NCBI GenBank assembly: GCA_016706365.1
Contig: JADJJU010000003.1
Coordinates: forward strand, 186,001-250,000
Origin: Saprospiraceae bacterium
GTDB lineage: Bacteria; Bacteroidota; Bacteroidia; Chitinophagales; Saprospiraceae
Length of the DNA stretch: 64,000 bases
Reading direction: 5' to 3'
Below are positions 56,621 through 64,000 of this stretch, in pieces; the stretch's first letter is position 1, and each line of letters begins with the position of its first letter. The notes below the pieces were generated by a model. That model ran no database searches and was not told the DNA's origin. It was given only the letters and a program-made list of their open reading frames with translations. The position numbers were made by a program, and so were the translations under genes.

Positions 56621-58550
56621 TAGGAACAGGATCTTTGTAAAATATCTTTTCTCATCAGCTTTTATTTCCAGTAAATAAAGTCCGCTAAAGCTTGCATCCC
56701 ATTTAATTACAGTGTCACTATAGATTGATCCATTCAAAACCTCAACACCCTGAAGAGAGTAAATTTTGTAATTGTAATTTAGATTATCAGTTAAGCCTGA
56801 TAATTTTAATTCTGTACAATTCACACATGGGTTGGGATACACTGTAATTTGTTCACTTGATGTGTTTTCATGAGAGGAGATGGATGTTGACAGGCAATCA
56901 GCATTAAATTCTAAAGCACCTGCATTAGTTAAAGGAGAATTTCTTATCAGCATTCTATAATCATCGCTCAGCAATACACTTTTTTGCACGGAAAAAACCC
57001 ATTCCGGATTCTTCATCACAAGGCAAAATTGAACTCAAAGAATCTAAAAGCAAATAAGTTTTTCCCGGTAAATTATTCCTGACAATGTCAGAATCAGACA
57101 TCCCCGCGTATGATTTAACCCAGACATTTTCATGAAAATTGATATCCATAGGACCCGGATGCAAATTATTGATTACAGCTCTGTATGGCTGAACCTGCGA
57201 ATATTCAAGCGTATCATAAGTGAATATATTTTGCGAGATATGCACATTCTCCATATAACTATAACCATTGCCAAACAGAATATTGAAATCGGGAAAAAAC
57301 AATTCGACAAGCGCTTTTGAAGAAGTGCCTTCCATACCCAGAACACCAATGATAGTGTTATTGAATATAAATACATTCCGGATACAATTAACTCCGATGA
57401 TATCTGTCCTTCCCTGCCAGAATCCAAAAGCCTCGCTAATGTTTTGAAGTATGTTATTAAAAACATACATGCTGTCTACATTAGGATATGCTTCATCGGG
57501 GAGTATGCATTTTGTGACACAGTTTTCAAAAACCGGTAAATTTCCTTCCCCGCAAGCCCCCTCATTGGCTATTAGAAATCCTGCTCCTGACCAGGCAGGA
57601 TGGGTATCTGCAGGACAATTTCGCCAATATGTAGGGCCAATATCAGGAGTATTGAATATGAGATTGTGATGAATGCTCAATTTTGATGAATTGTCATTGT
57701 ACACATTCAGACCGTTGTCATGGATCAGATTTCGGAAGGCTTCGCCTCTTTGAGAGTTGTGGAAATTCAGTCCCTCTCCCCGTGTATATGCAATCTCACA
57801 ATCATGGATAGTGGCATCCAGGCAGTTGAAAAATTTAATTCCACTGGGCCATTGACAGGGAGAAGCAATTGTGTCATACCCCGGTCGGGCGGCATACCGT
57901 GAGCTACAGTTTCGAACTAAGATGGTATCAATATCTCTAAATAACATAGAAAAGCTACCCACACTGTCTACTTTTACATTTTCTATCAAAATGTGATTTT
58001 GATGTCTGGGGTCATTTGTTGACCGACCCAACAATATTCCTATTCCTGAACTGTACTGAAGGTTAATATTCTTGATAAAGATGTGATCCCCACTCAAGAT
58101 CAGCAAATGTTCCGTTGAAAAATTATCCCGGCTTCCTCCAATTGTCACATGACCGATTCCTTCCAAACTGACATTTCTGTACACATTTCCGTTTTGCCAG
58201 TGATTCACTCTTTGGTGAAATCCGGTCGAAGTCTGGTAATGTCCGGGCTTGAGCATTATTAGTCCATAAGCATTTCCTCCATTAACACCTGCAGTTCCAT
58301 AAGGCAGTTTTTGAACAGCAGCAGTAAATGTCTTTACCGGAAATTCGAAAGTACCGGTATTGGTATCCTCCCCATTCGGATCCATATAAATCGTGTCTGT
58401 AATAGCGAATGCCGCGGAATTGATGATGGGAGTTTGTATGTCAAACTGAGCATGTATTGGTGAACTCCATATTAATGATATGAAAACTAGAATTATTTGT
58501 CGAAAATGGAACCCTTGCAAATGAAATTCCAGATTGAAAATGTTCTGCAT
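56615..58550 (-). pseudogene. Secreted right-handed beta-helix protein with T9SS tail, one frame break
   Basis: The ATG at 58550 gives a signal peptide (QIILVFISLIWSSPIHAQ) and a right-handed parallel beta-helix (about residues 45-500), with DTIYMDPNGEDTNTGTFEFPVKTFTAA and many short repeated strands (HIFIKNINLQYSSGIGILL, DATIHDCEIAYTRGEGLNFHN), as in pectate lyase-like proteins. The frame ends at 56961. The continuation in another frame (VLLSDDYRMLIRNSPLTNAGALEF, then a sorting domain VYPNPCVNCTELKL and GLYLLEIKADEK) runs to 56615. The frames overlap at 56961-57019, so the break lies there. It probably binds or cleaves an extracellular polysaccharide; the substrate is unknown. Confidence 0.8.
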
Positions 58551-58608
58551 TATAATTAAGGCTTTGTTCTGAAAAGTAAATGTAAACAATAGACTATTAT
58601 ACTCAGAT

Positions 58609-59133
58609 CTATTTCTTCAGGTTTTCCTGAGTATGATACTGATGGTGCTGTACATGAAGAATTGTGAAGTACATCATTTCTCGCATGGTTAGTTTGCCTA
58701 AAAGTGGGTGTGGTAATATCAGGATGTCCAATTCGTTTTCAGAATATTTACTCAGACTTTTACAGATACTTTCAATCGTTTTATTAAGCTTATTGCTCAA
58801 ATCCTGTCTTTCCTGAGCATTGATACCCTTTGGAATGAATGCTTTTCCTGCCCGTCCTCCCTGTTCTAATTTCAGTTTGTATTTTGCTACCAGTTCCTCA
58901 TAAGATTTACTTGCACGGTTGGCCTTTCCAATATACAATTTCAGGAACCAGGCTGGAAGCTTTAATGCAAACTTCAATGGTTTTGTACTTAGATGTATGT
59001 GTTCAAATTGCTGGGCTGCAGTCCATTTTCCTTCTATGTTTCGTGAGAAATCTTTTTCGCTTAATCCAAGGATATATTCAACAAATACTTGATGATGGGT
59101 TTTAAGTTGTTGGATGATTTCTTCACGGTTCAT
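58609..59133 (-). CDS. DinB-family protein
   Basis: 174 residues forming a four-helix bundle. HHQVFVEYILGLSEKDF, WTAAQQFEHIHLSTKPL and TILHVQHHQYHTQENL contain the histidines spaced as in the metal-binding triad of DinB/YfiT-like hydrolase folds. It is cytoplasmic. Family members act as thiol-dependent S-transferases or are stress-induced proteins of unknown activity. The ATG at 59133 follows the heptanucleotide-rich region, so its promoter must be within or beyond those repeats. Confidence 0.82.
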   Translation of the reverse strand: MNREEIIQQLKTHHQVFVEYILGLSEKDFSRNIEGKWTAAQQFEHIHLSTKPLKFALKLPAWFLKLYIGKANRASKSYEELVAKYKLKLEQGGRAGKAFIPKGINAQERQDLSNKLNKTIESICKSLSKYSENELDILILPHPLLGKLTMREMMYFTILHVQHHQYHTQENLKK

Positions 59134-59164
59134 ATATATATGAGTTTGTGTCAGTAAATTTAAT

Positions 59165-59570
59165 AGAATTAAAGTGAATAGTGAATGGTGAATGGTGAAT
59201 AGTGAATGCGTGAATAGTGAATGGTGAATCTTGGAATGTTAAATGTTAAATGTTAAATGTTGAATGGTGAATGGTGAATCGTGAATGGTGAATCGTGAAT
59301 GGTGAATAGTGTGAATCGTGAATGGTGAATCTTGGAATGTTAAATGTTAAATGTTAAATGTTAAATGTTGAATGGTGAATGAATAGTGAATCGTGAATGG
59401 TGAATCGTGAATCGTGAATAGTGAATCGTGAATGGTGAATCTTGGAATGTTAAATGTTAAATGTTGAATGGCGAATTGAATGGTGAATCGTGAATCGTGA
59501 ATCGTGAATGGTGAATGGTGAATGGTGAATAGTGAATGGTGAATCGTGAATCGTGAATGGTGAGTGATGA
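59165..59570 (+). repeat. Heptanucleotide short-sequence repeat array
   Basis: About 400 bases built almost entirely from 7-bp units of the form NGTGAAT (GGTGAAT, AGTGAAT, CGTGAAT). Blocks of TAAATGT and TGAATGG units alternate with them. A higher-order unit starting CTTGGAATGTTAAATG recurs three times (about 59230, 59331 and 59440). Unit length is not a multiple of three and there is no reading frame. It lies upstream of the DinB gene. Confidence 0.85.
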
Positions 59571-59584
59571 GTTTTAGTGGAGGG

Positions 59585-59855
59585 TGTGCTGAAATCTGAA
59601 AGGTTCTAAATAAGACTTTTGCAAAATTTTGATATACAGGATTAATAATTATAAAAAGGTTTTTTCATAAAATCTACCAATAATACTGCAGCTGCTCAAT
59701 CTGAAATTTGAAATCTTCTATATAATACTTTTGCAAAATTTTGATTTACAATTATTTACAAAACGAATTCAGGCCATTTCTAGAAAATCTACTAAAATTT
59801 CCCCGGCTGTTAAATCTGAAATCTGAAACTACTGAAATCTGACATCTGAAATCTT
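59585..59855. repeat. AATCTGA-type repeats and a duplicated segment
   Basis: CTGAAAT/AATCTGA words recur at 59590, 59697 and 59810-59853. Two diverged copies of a roughly 100-bp segment containing ACTTTTGCAAAATTTTGAT are at about 59605-59690 and 59725-59800. The end touches the YpdA stop codon. Confidence 0.65.
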
Positions 59856-60846
59856 AAGCTTTCGCATTCCGCTTCCCAATTTCCTTCATAATGTTCTCGG
59901 CGTGAATTCTGGAGTTTTCAATAAACCATTTATTGGTTTCCATCCCACCACAAATTACTCCGGCCAGAAATATTCCCGGGCGATTGGTTTCCATGGTAGC
60001 AGGATTGTGCATAGGGATACATTTTTCATCGCTGGAGTGTTTTATCCCCAGTTCTTCCAGCCACTTAAAATTGGGTTCGTATCCTGTCAGAGCAAGTACA
60101 AAATCATTATCAATTTCAATTGCTTTCCCTTCTGAGGTAAATTTTATAGTTTCCTCAGTGATTTCTTTTATTTCTGTGTGGAAATAAGCCTTGATGCTGC
60201 CTTCACTGATTCGATTTTCTATGTCGGGCTTCACCCAGTACTTTACATTATCTCCTATTTTGTCAGATCTGATCAGCATGGTAACTTCAGCACCTTTCCT
60301 GAAGCACTCAAGTGCAGCATCAACTGCAGAATTAGATGAGCCAATAATGGCTAATTTCTGAGCATAAAATGGATGAGCTTCTTTGTAATAGTGCATTACT
60401 TTGGATAAATCCTCGCCCGGAATATCCAGTAAATGTGGGATATCATAAAACCCTGTGGCAAGGACTATAAATTGGCAGGAATAGGAGCTTTTGGTGCTGA
60501 TAAGATGGTAGCCGTCCTGCGAAGTGTCTTTCACTTTTTTGAGCTCCTCATACAGTTTAACATTCAGTTTCCAGGATTGTGCGACTCTGCGATAATACTC
60601 CAGGGCTTCATCTCTGTTAGGTTTGGGCTGATGTGAAATAAATGGAACAGCTCCGATTTCCAGTTTTTCAGAAGTCGAAAAGAATGTCATCCCAGACGGG
60701 TAGTGATAGATGGAGTTCACCAATGTTCCTTTGTCAAGGATGAGGTAAGAAAGGCCCAATTTAGTTGCTTCAATGCCGCAAGCAAGTCCTATGGGACCTG
60801 CGCCGATGACGATTACGTCGTAATTCGTAGTGGAAGCTTCGGACAT
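59854..60846 (-). CDS. ypdA: YpdA-type flavin disulfide reductase (putative bacillithiol disulfide reductase)
   Basis: 330 residues. FAD-binding Rossmann motif VIVIGAGPIGLACGIEA at about residues 11-27, a second nucleotide-binding motif AIIGSSNSAVDAALEC near 167-182 for NADPH, and ALTGYEPNFKWLEELGI and GIFLAGVICGGMETNKWF near the end. There is no CxxC redox pair, which separates it from thioredoxin reductases and matches YpdA/Bdr, shown in Bacillus and Staphylococcus to reduce bacillithiol disulfide. In Bacteroidota the thiol substrate is inferred. It is divergent from nothing in particular and next to an A-type Fe-S carrier gene, separated by a D-type repeat. Confidence 0.85.
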   Translation of the reverse strand: MSEASTTNYDVIVIGAGPIGLACGIEATKLGLSYLILDKGTLVNSIYHYPSGMTFFSTSEKLEIGAVPFISHQPKPNRDEALEYYRRVAQSWKLNVKLYEELKKVKDTSQDGYHLISTKSSYSCQFIVLATGFYDIPHLLDIPGEDLSKVMHYYKEAHPFYAQKLAIIGSSNSAVDAALECFRKGAEVTMLIRSDKIGDNVKYWVKPDIENRISEGSIKAYFHTEIKEITEETIKFTSEGKAIEIDNDFVLALTGYEPNFKWLEELGIKHSSDEKCIPMHNPATMETNRPGIFLAGVICGGMETNKWFIENSRIHAENIMKEIGKRNAKA

Positions 60847-60875
60847 ACTGAAAAGATTGTTTGTGTTAACTTACG

Positions 60876-60969
60876 TTGCTCAGAGTAGCTTTGAACTACG
60901 ACTTTAGAAGTTAAACTCAGCCAACTAATGTGTGAGTGTAAATGCTGTTGCTTCCATTTACGGGAAGCA
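60876..60969 (-). repeat. Dispersed two-hairpin repeat D, copy 3 (inverted)
   Basis: Reads on the minus strand as GCTTCCCGTA ... ACTCACAC ... AACTTCTAAAGTCGTAGTTCAAAGCTAC, ending CTCTGAGCAA. Hairpin A is degenerate in this copy. Confidence 0.65.
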
Positions 60970-61009
60970 AAGAGTGTTGGTTCCTCAAGATGTAAGGTTG
61001 TTTTGGTTA

Positions 61010-61363
61010 TCAGGCATTAAAAGATGTCCCGCATCCGCATGTTTCCTTGGCGTTCGGATTGTTGAATGTGAATCCGCGGTTGTTCAAGCCGTCCACATAA
61101 TCGATTTCCATTCCAAGAAGATAAAGTGCATGAGCTTTCTGAATGAAAAGTCTCATCCCGTCCAGTTGGAAAACTGAATCATTGTCTTTATTGGAATCAA
61201 ATCCAAGAATATATGAGAATCCGGAACAACCACCACCTTTCACGCCCACACGTAATCCATGGGTGTCAGGTATATTTTGCTCTCTCAGAATCTTATGCAA
61301 TTCACGCATTGCAGTTGATGAGATTTGAATAGGAGCCTGTACTTTTTCTATTGTGTCGTTCAT
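61010..61363 (-). CDS. A-type iron-sulfur carrier (IscA/SufA/ErpA-like)
   Basis: 117 residues. The three conserved cysteines are Cys46 (KGGGCSGFSY) and Cys109/Cys111 (KETCGCGTSF), the ligand set of A-type Fe-S carriers. LRVGVKGGGCSGFSYILGFD and the NNRGFTFNNPNAKETCGCG tail are typical. It receives Fe-S clusters from a scaffold and passes them to apo-enzymes in the cytoplasm. No suf or isc genes lie in the window, so the subfamily cannot be named. Confidence 0.9.
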   Translation of the reverse strand: MNDTIEKVQAPIQISSTAMRELHKILREQNIPDTHGLRVGVKGGGCSGFSYILGFDSNKDNDSVFQLDGMRLFIQKAHALYLLGMEIDYVDGLNNRGFTFNNPNAKETCGCGTSFNA

Positions 61364-61485
61364 CTGATCCGATTATTTATCACAAATTTAATTAAAAATG
61401 ATGGGTAGTTTTGTGTGAGTCGATTAGTTTTACAAAATTAACAAAGTGTAAGCTTGCATTGTTTCATCCGTAAATAAATTATTAA

Positions 61486-62019
61486 ATGGCGACATGGGTT
61501 CCTTTTGTGTTTGGATTGGTTCAGGTAATTTTCGTATTAGCCGTAGTTATATGGCTGAGTGACAAGCTAATGGATCAGTATATACAGTATAAGAGAAATA
61601 TTCAATTCCAGGAACTGACATTCAAGAAGAATCAGAGTTCACAGCATTTGCGCCTTCAGGCCTGCGAAAGACTATTATTGTTTTTGGAAAGAATATCAAT
61701 GCCCCAAATGATATCCAGACTTCAGCAGCAAGGAATGAGTTCTGAAGAAATGGCAACTGCACTTTTTCTCACTGTAGAGAAGGAATTCGAACATAATATC
61801 ACTCAGCAATTATATGTCCAGGATAAAGTCTGGCAAATCATTGTTCTGATCAAAAATGAAATGTCGGCTACCATATCTGCTATGTCAGAGGATCTATCCA
61901 ATTCTTATTCTTTGGGAAATTATATTGCACAATTGCTTGATTTTCATGAGAAAAGAGGATACAAGCTTATTTCTACAGGACAGTTGGCACTGAAGGAAGA
62001 AGTCAGTCTGCATTTATAA
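61486..62019 (+). CDS. Hypothetical membrane-anchored helical protein (DUF7935-like)
   Basis: 177 residues. One N-terminal membrane helix (VPFVFGLVQVIFVLAVVIWL) is followed by a long helical cytoplasmic domain (YKRNIQFQELTFKKNQSSQHLRLQA; RLLLFLERISMPQMISRLQQ; EFEHNITQQLYVQDKVWQII). LRLQACERLLLFLERI is a pattern I recognise from conserved Bacteroidota proteins without known function. It is 20 bases upstream of the nucleotidase gene pair and could share its transcript. Confidence 0.7.
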   Translation: MATWVPFVFGLVQVIFVLAVVIWLSDKLMDQYIQYKRNIQFQELTFKKNQSSQHLRLQACERLLLFLERISMPQMISRLQQQGMSSEEMATALFLTVEKEFEHNITQQLYVQDKVWQIIVLIKNEMSATISAMSEDLSNSYSLGNYIAQLLDFHEKRGYKLISTGQLALKEEVSLHL

Positions 62020-62039
62020 AATTAGGTATCATTTGAACC

Positions 62040-62843
62040 ATGAAGCGCAAATTAAATAATAATATCACCTTTCTCAATAAAGCCGGAATGTCCGGGTTGC
62101 TGATATGGACATTGATGATATTCATGCTTTCATCATGCACGAGAAAAATGCATCAAGCCTCTGTTCGGCCAAATTTGTATCAAATAGATAATAATTTGGA
62201 TACTATCAGGTCAGTGGGGAATTTGGAAGGTATGATTGCACCCTTCAGAGATAGTATGGAGATTGAAATGGGATCAGTCATCGGATATATCGAGAGTGAA
62301 ATGCCCCGGAAACAACCCGAATCTACATTGACACATTGGATGGGGGATTTAACTTATACTGCGGGTAAAAAATATTCAGGGAAAGAGATTGATTTTGCTT
62401 TTTTGAATCATGGAGGTATTAGGGTATCTTATGTAGCAGCAGGACCTATTACTGTGGGAAAGGTTTTTGAAATTATGCCTTTCGATAATTTGCTTACTGT
62501 ATTGACATTGACCGGAGAAGAAGTTCAGATGTTATTTGATTTAATTGCATACAAAAATGGCGGATGGCCGGTGAGCAAGCAAGTTTATGTAGAATTGGAT
62601 GGTGAGGAGGCTGTAAATATTCGAATACATGGAGAATATTTGAAAGCCGACAAATTATACACAGTTGCAACTACCAGCTTTCTGGCAGAAGGTGGTGATG
62701 GACTTGATTTTTTGAAGAAGGTGCCCAGAACCGATTACCCTGTATTCATCAGAGATATTATTATCGAAGATATTAAGTCAAAAAATGCTTTGGGAGAAAA
62801 AATAAGCGCTACTGGTACAGGGAGAATGGTCAGGCCTCAATAA
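62040..62843 (+). CDS. 5'-nucleotidase C-terminal domain lipoprotein
   Basis: 267 residues with a lipobox (FMLSSC; cysteine near residue 33). The body (about 70-260) is a 5_nucleotid_C domain: TLTHWMGDLTYTAGKKYSG, FAFLNHGGIRVSYVAAGPIT, GKVFEIMPFDNLLTVLTLTGEEV and TTSFLAEGGDGLDFL, with the NHGGIR and PFDN substrate-binding residues. The catalytic metallophosphoesterase domain is missing here and is encoded by the next gene. Together the two would make one periplasmic UshA-like nucleotidase. Being lipid-anchored, it could hold the partner at the membrane. Confidence 0.88.
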   Translation: MKRKLNNNITFLNKAGMSGLLIWTLMIFMLSSCTRKMHQASVRPNLYQIDNNLDTIRSVGNLEGMIAPFRDSMEIEMGSVIGYIESEMPRKQPESTLTHWMGDLTYTAGKKYSGKEIDFAFLNHGGIRVSYVAAGPITVGKVFEIMPFDNLLTVLTLTGEEVQMLFDLIAYKNGGWPVSKQVYVELDGEEAVNIRIHGEYLKADKLYTVATTSFLAEGGDGLDFLKKVPRTDYPVFIRDIIIEDIKSKNALGEKISATGTGRMVRPQ

Positions 62844-62881
62844 TTCAATTGGATTATTGTTAATGCTTCAATCAAAATAAT

Positions 62882-63793
62882 ATGCTTAGAAGAGATTTTG
62901 TAAAAATTGCAGGAACTGGTGCCATACTTGGGGCAATGGGGACATTTCCGGTAAATGCTTTTGCTGCCGGAGCAGTATATCGCCTTACGATATTACATAG
63001 TAATGATGTGCATTCCAGAATCGATCCATTCCCAATGGATGGAGGCAGAAATGCTGGGAAAGCAGGAGTGGACAGAAGATATAAACTCATTGAGAAAATC
63101 AGAAGAGAAGAGGAGCATGTGCTCCTGGTAGATGCCGGGGATGTGTTTCAGGGGACCCCATATTTTAATATGTTTAATGGAGCCCTTGAAATGCAGCTGA
63201 TGGCTCAGATGAAATACGAAGCTGGGGTTCCGGGTAATCATGATTTTGACAAAGGGATAGAGAACCTTGCGGAGCAACTACCCAAGGGAAAATTTAAAAT
63301 GGTGGTGTCAAATTACGGACTTGAAAATACTGCCTTAAATGGGATGACAATACCCCGACATATCATACAGAAGGGACCATTGAGGATAGGAATAGTTGGA
63401 GCCGGGCTAAATCTCCACGGATACCTCACCGAAAATATGTACAGTGGTGTTCAATTCCTGGATACTATAAAAACAATAGATCAACAAGCCGCAATACTTA
63501 GGGAAGAGGGATGTCACCTGATTGTTTGTCTTTCCCATTTGGGCTATTCTTACAAAGACAATACAATGTCAGATATAGTTTTGGGCAGGGAATCAGAAAA
63601 TGTCGATATTATCATTGGTGGACACACACATACATTCCTTGATGAACCTACTATGGTAAAAAACAAAATAGGTAAACCGGTAGTGATTAATCAGGCTGGC
63701 TGGGGAGGTATTGTTTTAGGTCGTTTAGATGTTCAGTTTGAGTATAATTTTAAGCATAAGTGTGTGAGTTGTAAGAATGAGTATGTGGTGTGA
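62882..63793 (+). CDS. 5'-nucleotidase catalytic (metallophosphoesterase) domain protein with Tat signal
   Basis: 303 residues. A twin-arginine signal (MLRRDFVKIAGTGAILGAMG, ending NAFA) sends it folded to the periplasm. The catalytic motifs of the UshA/CpdB group are all present: LHSNDVHSR, VDAGDVFQGTPYF, GVPGNHDFDKG, VCLSHLGY and IIGGHTHTF, giving the two-metal site. It ends at QFEYNFKHKC..., where the missing C-terminal domain would begin; that domain is the lipoprotein encoded 38 bases upstream. It should hydrolyse nucleotides or nucleotide sugars for salvage. Confidence 0.88.
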   Translation: MLRRDFVKIAGTGAILGAMGTFPVNAFAAGAVYRLTILHSNDVHSRIDPFPMDGGRNAGKAGVDRRYKLIEKIRREEEHVLLVDAGDVFQGTPYFNMFNGALEMQLMAQMKYEAGVPGNHDFDKGIENLAEQLPKGKFKMVVSNYGLENTALNGMTIPRHIIQKGPLRIGIVGAGLNLHGYLTENMYSGVQFLDTIKTIDQQAAILREEGCHLIVCLSHLGYSYKDNTMSDIVLGRESENVDIIIGGHTHTFLDEPTMVKNKIGKPVVINQAGWGGIVLGRLDVQFEYNFKHKCVSCKNEYVV

Positions 63794-63890
63794 CAATTGG
63801 TGAATTGGTGAGTTGGAGAATTGGCGCAGTGAATTAAACAGCCATTTCGACCATGATTGAACAGCCGAAATTGCAGCCATCCACCCTTTG

Positions 63891-63981
63891 TTGCTCAGAG
63901 TAGCTTTCAGCTACGACCTTAGAAGTCCATTTCAGCTGACGTTAGTGAGTGTGAGTGCCGTAGCAGAATGCTACGGGAAGG
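63891..63981 (-). repeat. Dispersed two-hairpin repeat D, copy 4 (inverted)
   Basis: The best-paired copy. On the minus strand: CCGTAGC-ATTCT-GCTACGG, CACTCACACTCAC, GACTTCTAAGGTCGTAGCTG with AAAGCTAC closing hairpin B. It lies downstream of the nucleotidase gene. Confidence 0.75.
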
Positions 63982-64000
63982 AATGGTGTGGGGTTGCCTA

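Noticed and set aside
59165..59570. Possible CRISPR array
   Set aside because: Units are 7 bp, contiguous and without spacers; there are no cas genes. It is a short tandem repeat array.

Overview
The window looks like a low-GC chromosome segment of a gliding-type Bacteroidota, most likely of the Saprospiria/Cytophagia kind. Several secreted proteins end in type IX secretion (T9SS) sorting domains with a YPNP motif. There is also a CarboxypepD_reg-like TonB receptor, a CotH/lamin-tail protein, SprB-like adhesin repeats, LytTR regulators, a YpdA-type reductase and a Lacal_2735-type small protein. No rRNA, tRNA, CRISPR array or transposase was recognised. The taxonomic placement is inference from gene content only.

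Layout. 1-9.4 kb: partial amino-acid permease, TonB receptor, GNAT enzymes, an M12B-type T9SS metalloprotease and a frameshifted membrane LytTR regulator, all on the minus strand. 9.4-11.8 kb: CotH-type spore-coat-kinase homologue with lamin tail. 12.2-17.5 kb: plus-strand run of small stress or adaptation-type genes (two SRPBCC proteins, a VOC pseudogene, a double VOC/PhnB protein, a MATE exporter). 17.5-25.9 kb: minus-strand housekeeping and accessory genes, including an AraC pseudogene, a frameshifted DUF3267 protein, a cation/proton antiporter, an MBL-fold protein with two rhodanese domains, and a 19-cysteine copper-storage-like protein. 26.1-28.7 kb: M14 zinc carboxypeptidase.

28.9-45.3 kb is the most unusual part. 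It is a cell-surface island with two diverged copies of a large repeat adhesin (30.3-33.7 and 37.1-43.3 kb). Each has an N-terminal hydrophobic helix, alternating cadherin/Ig-like and SprB-like repeats and a beta-rich C-terminal domain ending in FKFIFE instead of a T9SS tail. Each is followed by the same lipoprotein, intact after copy 1 and truncated after copy 2. Two related secreted proteins of unknown function are interleaved, and a PKD/T9SS protein closes the island. Copy 2 carries about ten frame lesions, nearly all single-base homopolymer contractions.

45.4-64 kb: aspartate aminotransferase, acyl-CoA carboxylase beta subunit, quinone-reductase-like dehydrogenase, YfcE-like phosphoesterase, LytTR response regulator, prolyl oligopeptidase (frameshifted), GT39-like membrane glycosyltransferase, beta-helix T9SS protein, DinB protein, YpdA reductase, A-type Fe-S carrier, and a 5'-nucleotidase split over two genes.

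Intergenic DNA is rich in repeat families. Four copies of a roughly 190-bp, three-hairpin element with compensatory stem changes lie between 47.3 and 56.6 kb. Four copies of a 90-bp two-hairpin element, two copies of an element with conserved flanks and a variable hairpin core, and a 400-bp heptanucleotide array were also found. Frame lesions across the window are mostly homopolymer length changes, so part of the apparent gene decay may be sequencing error.
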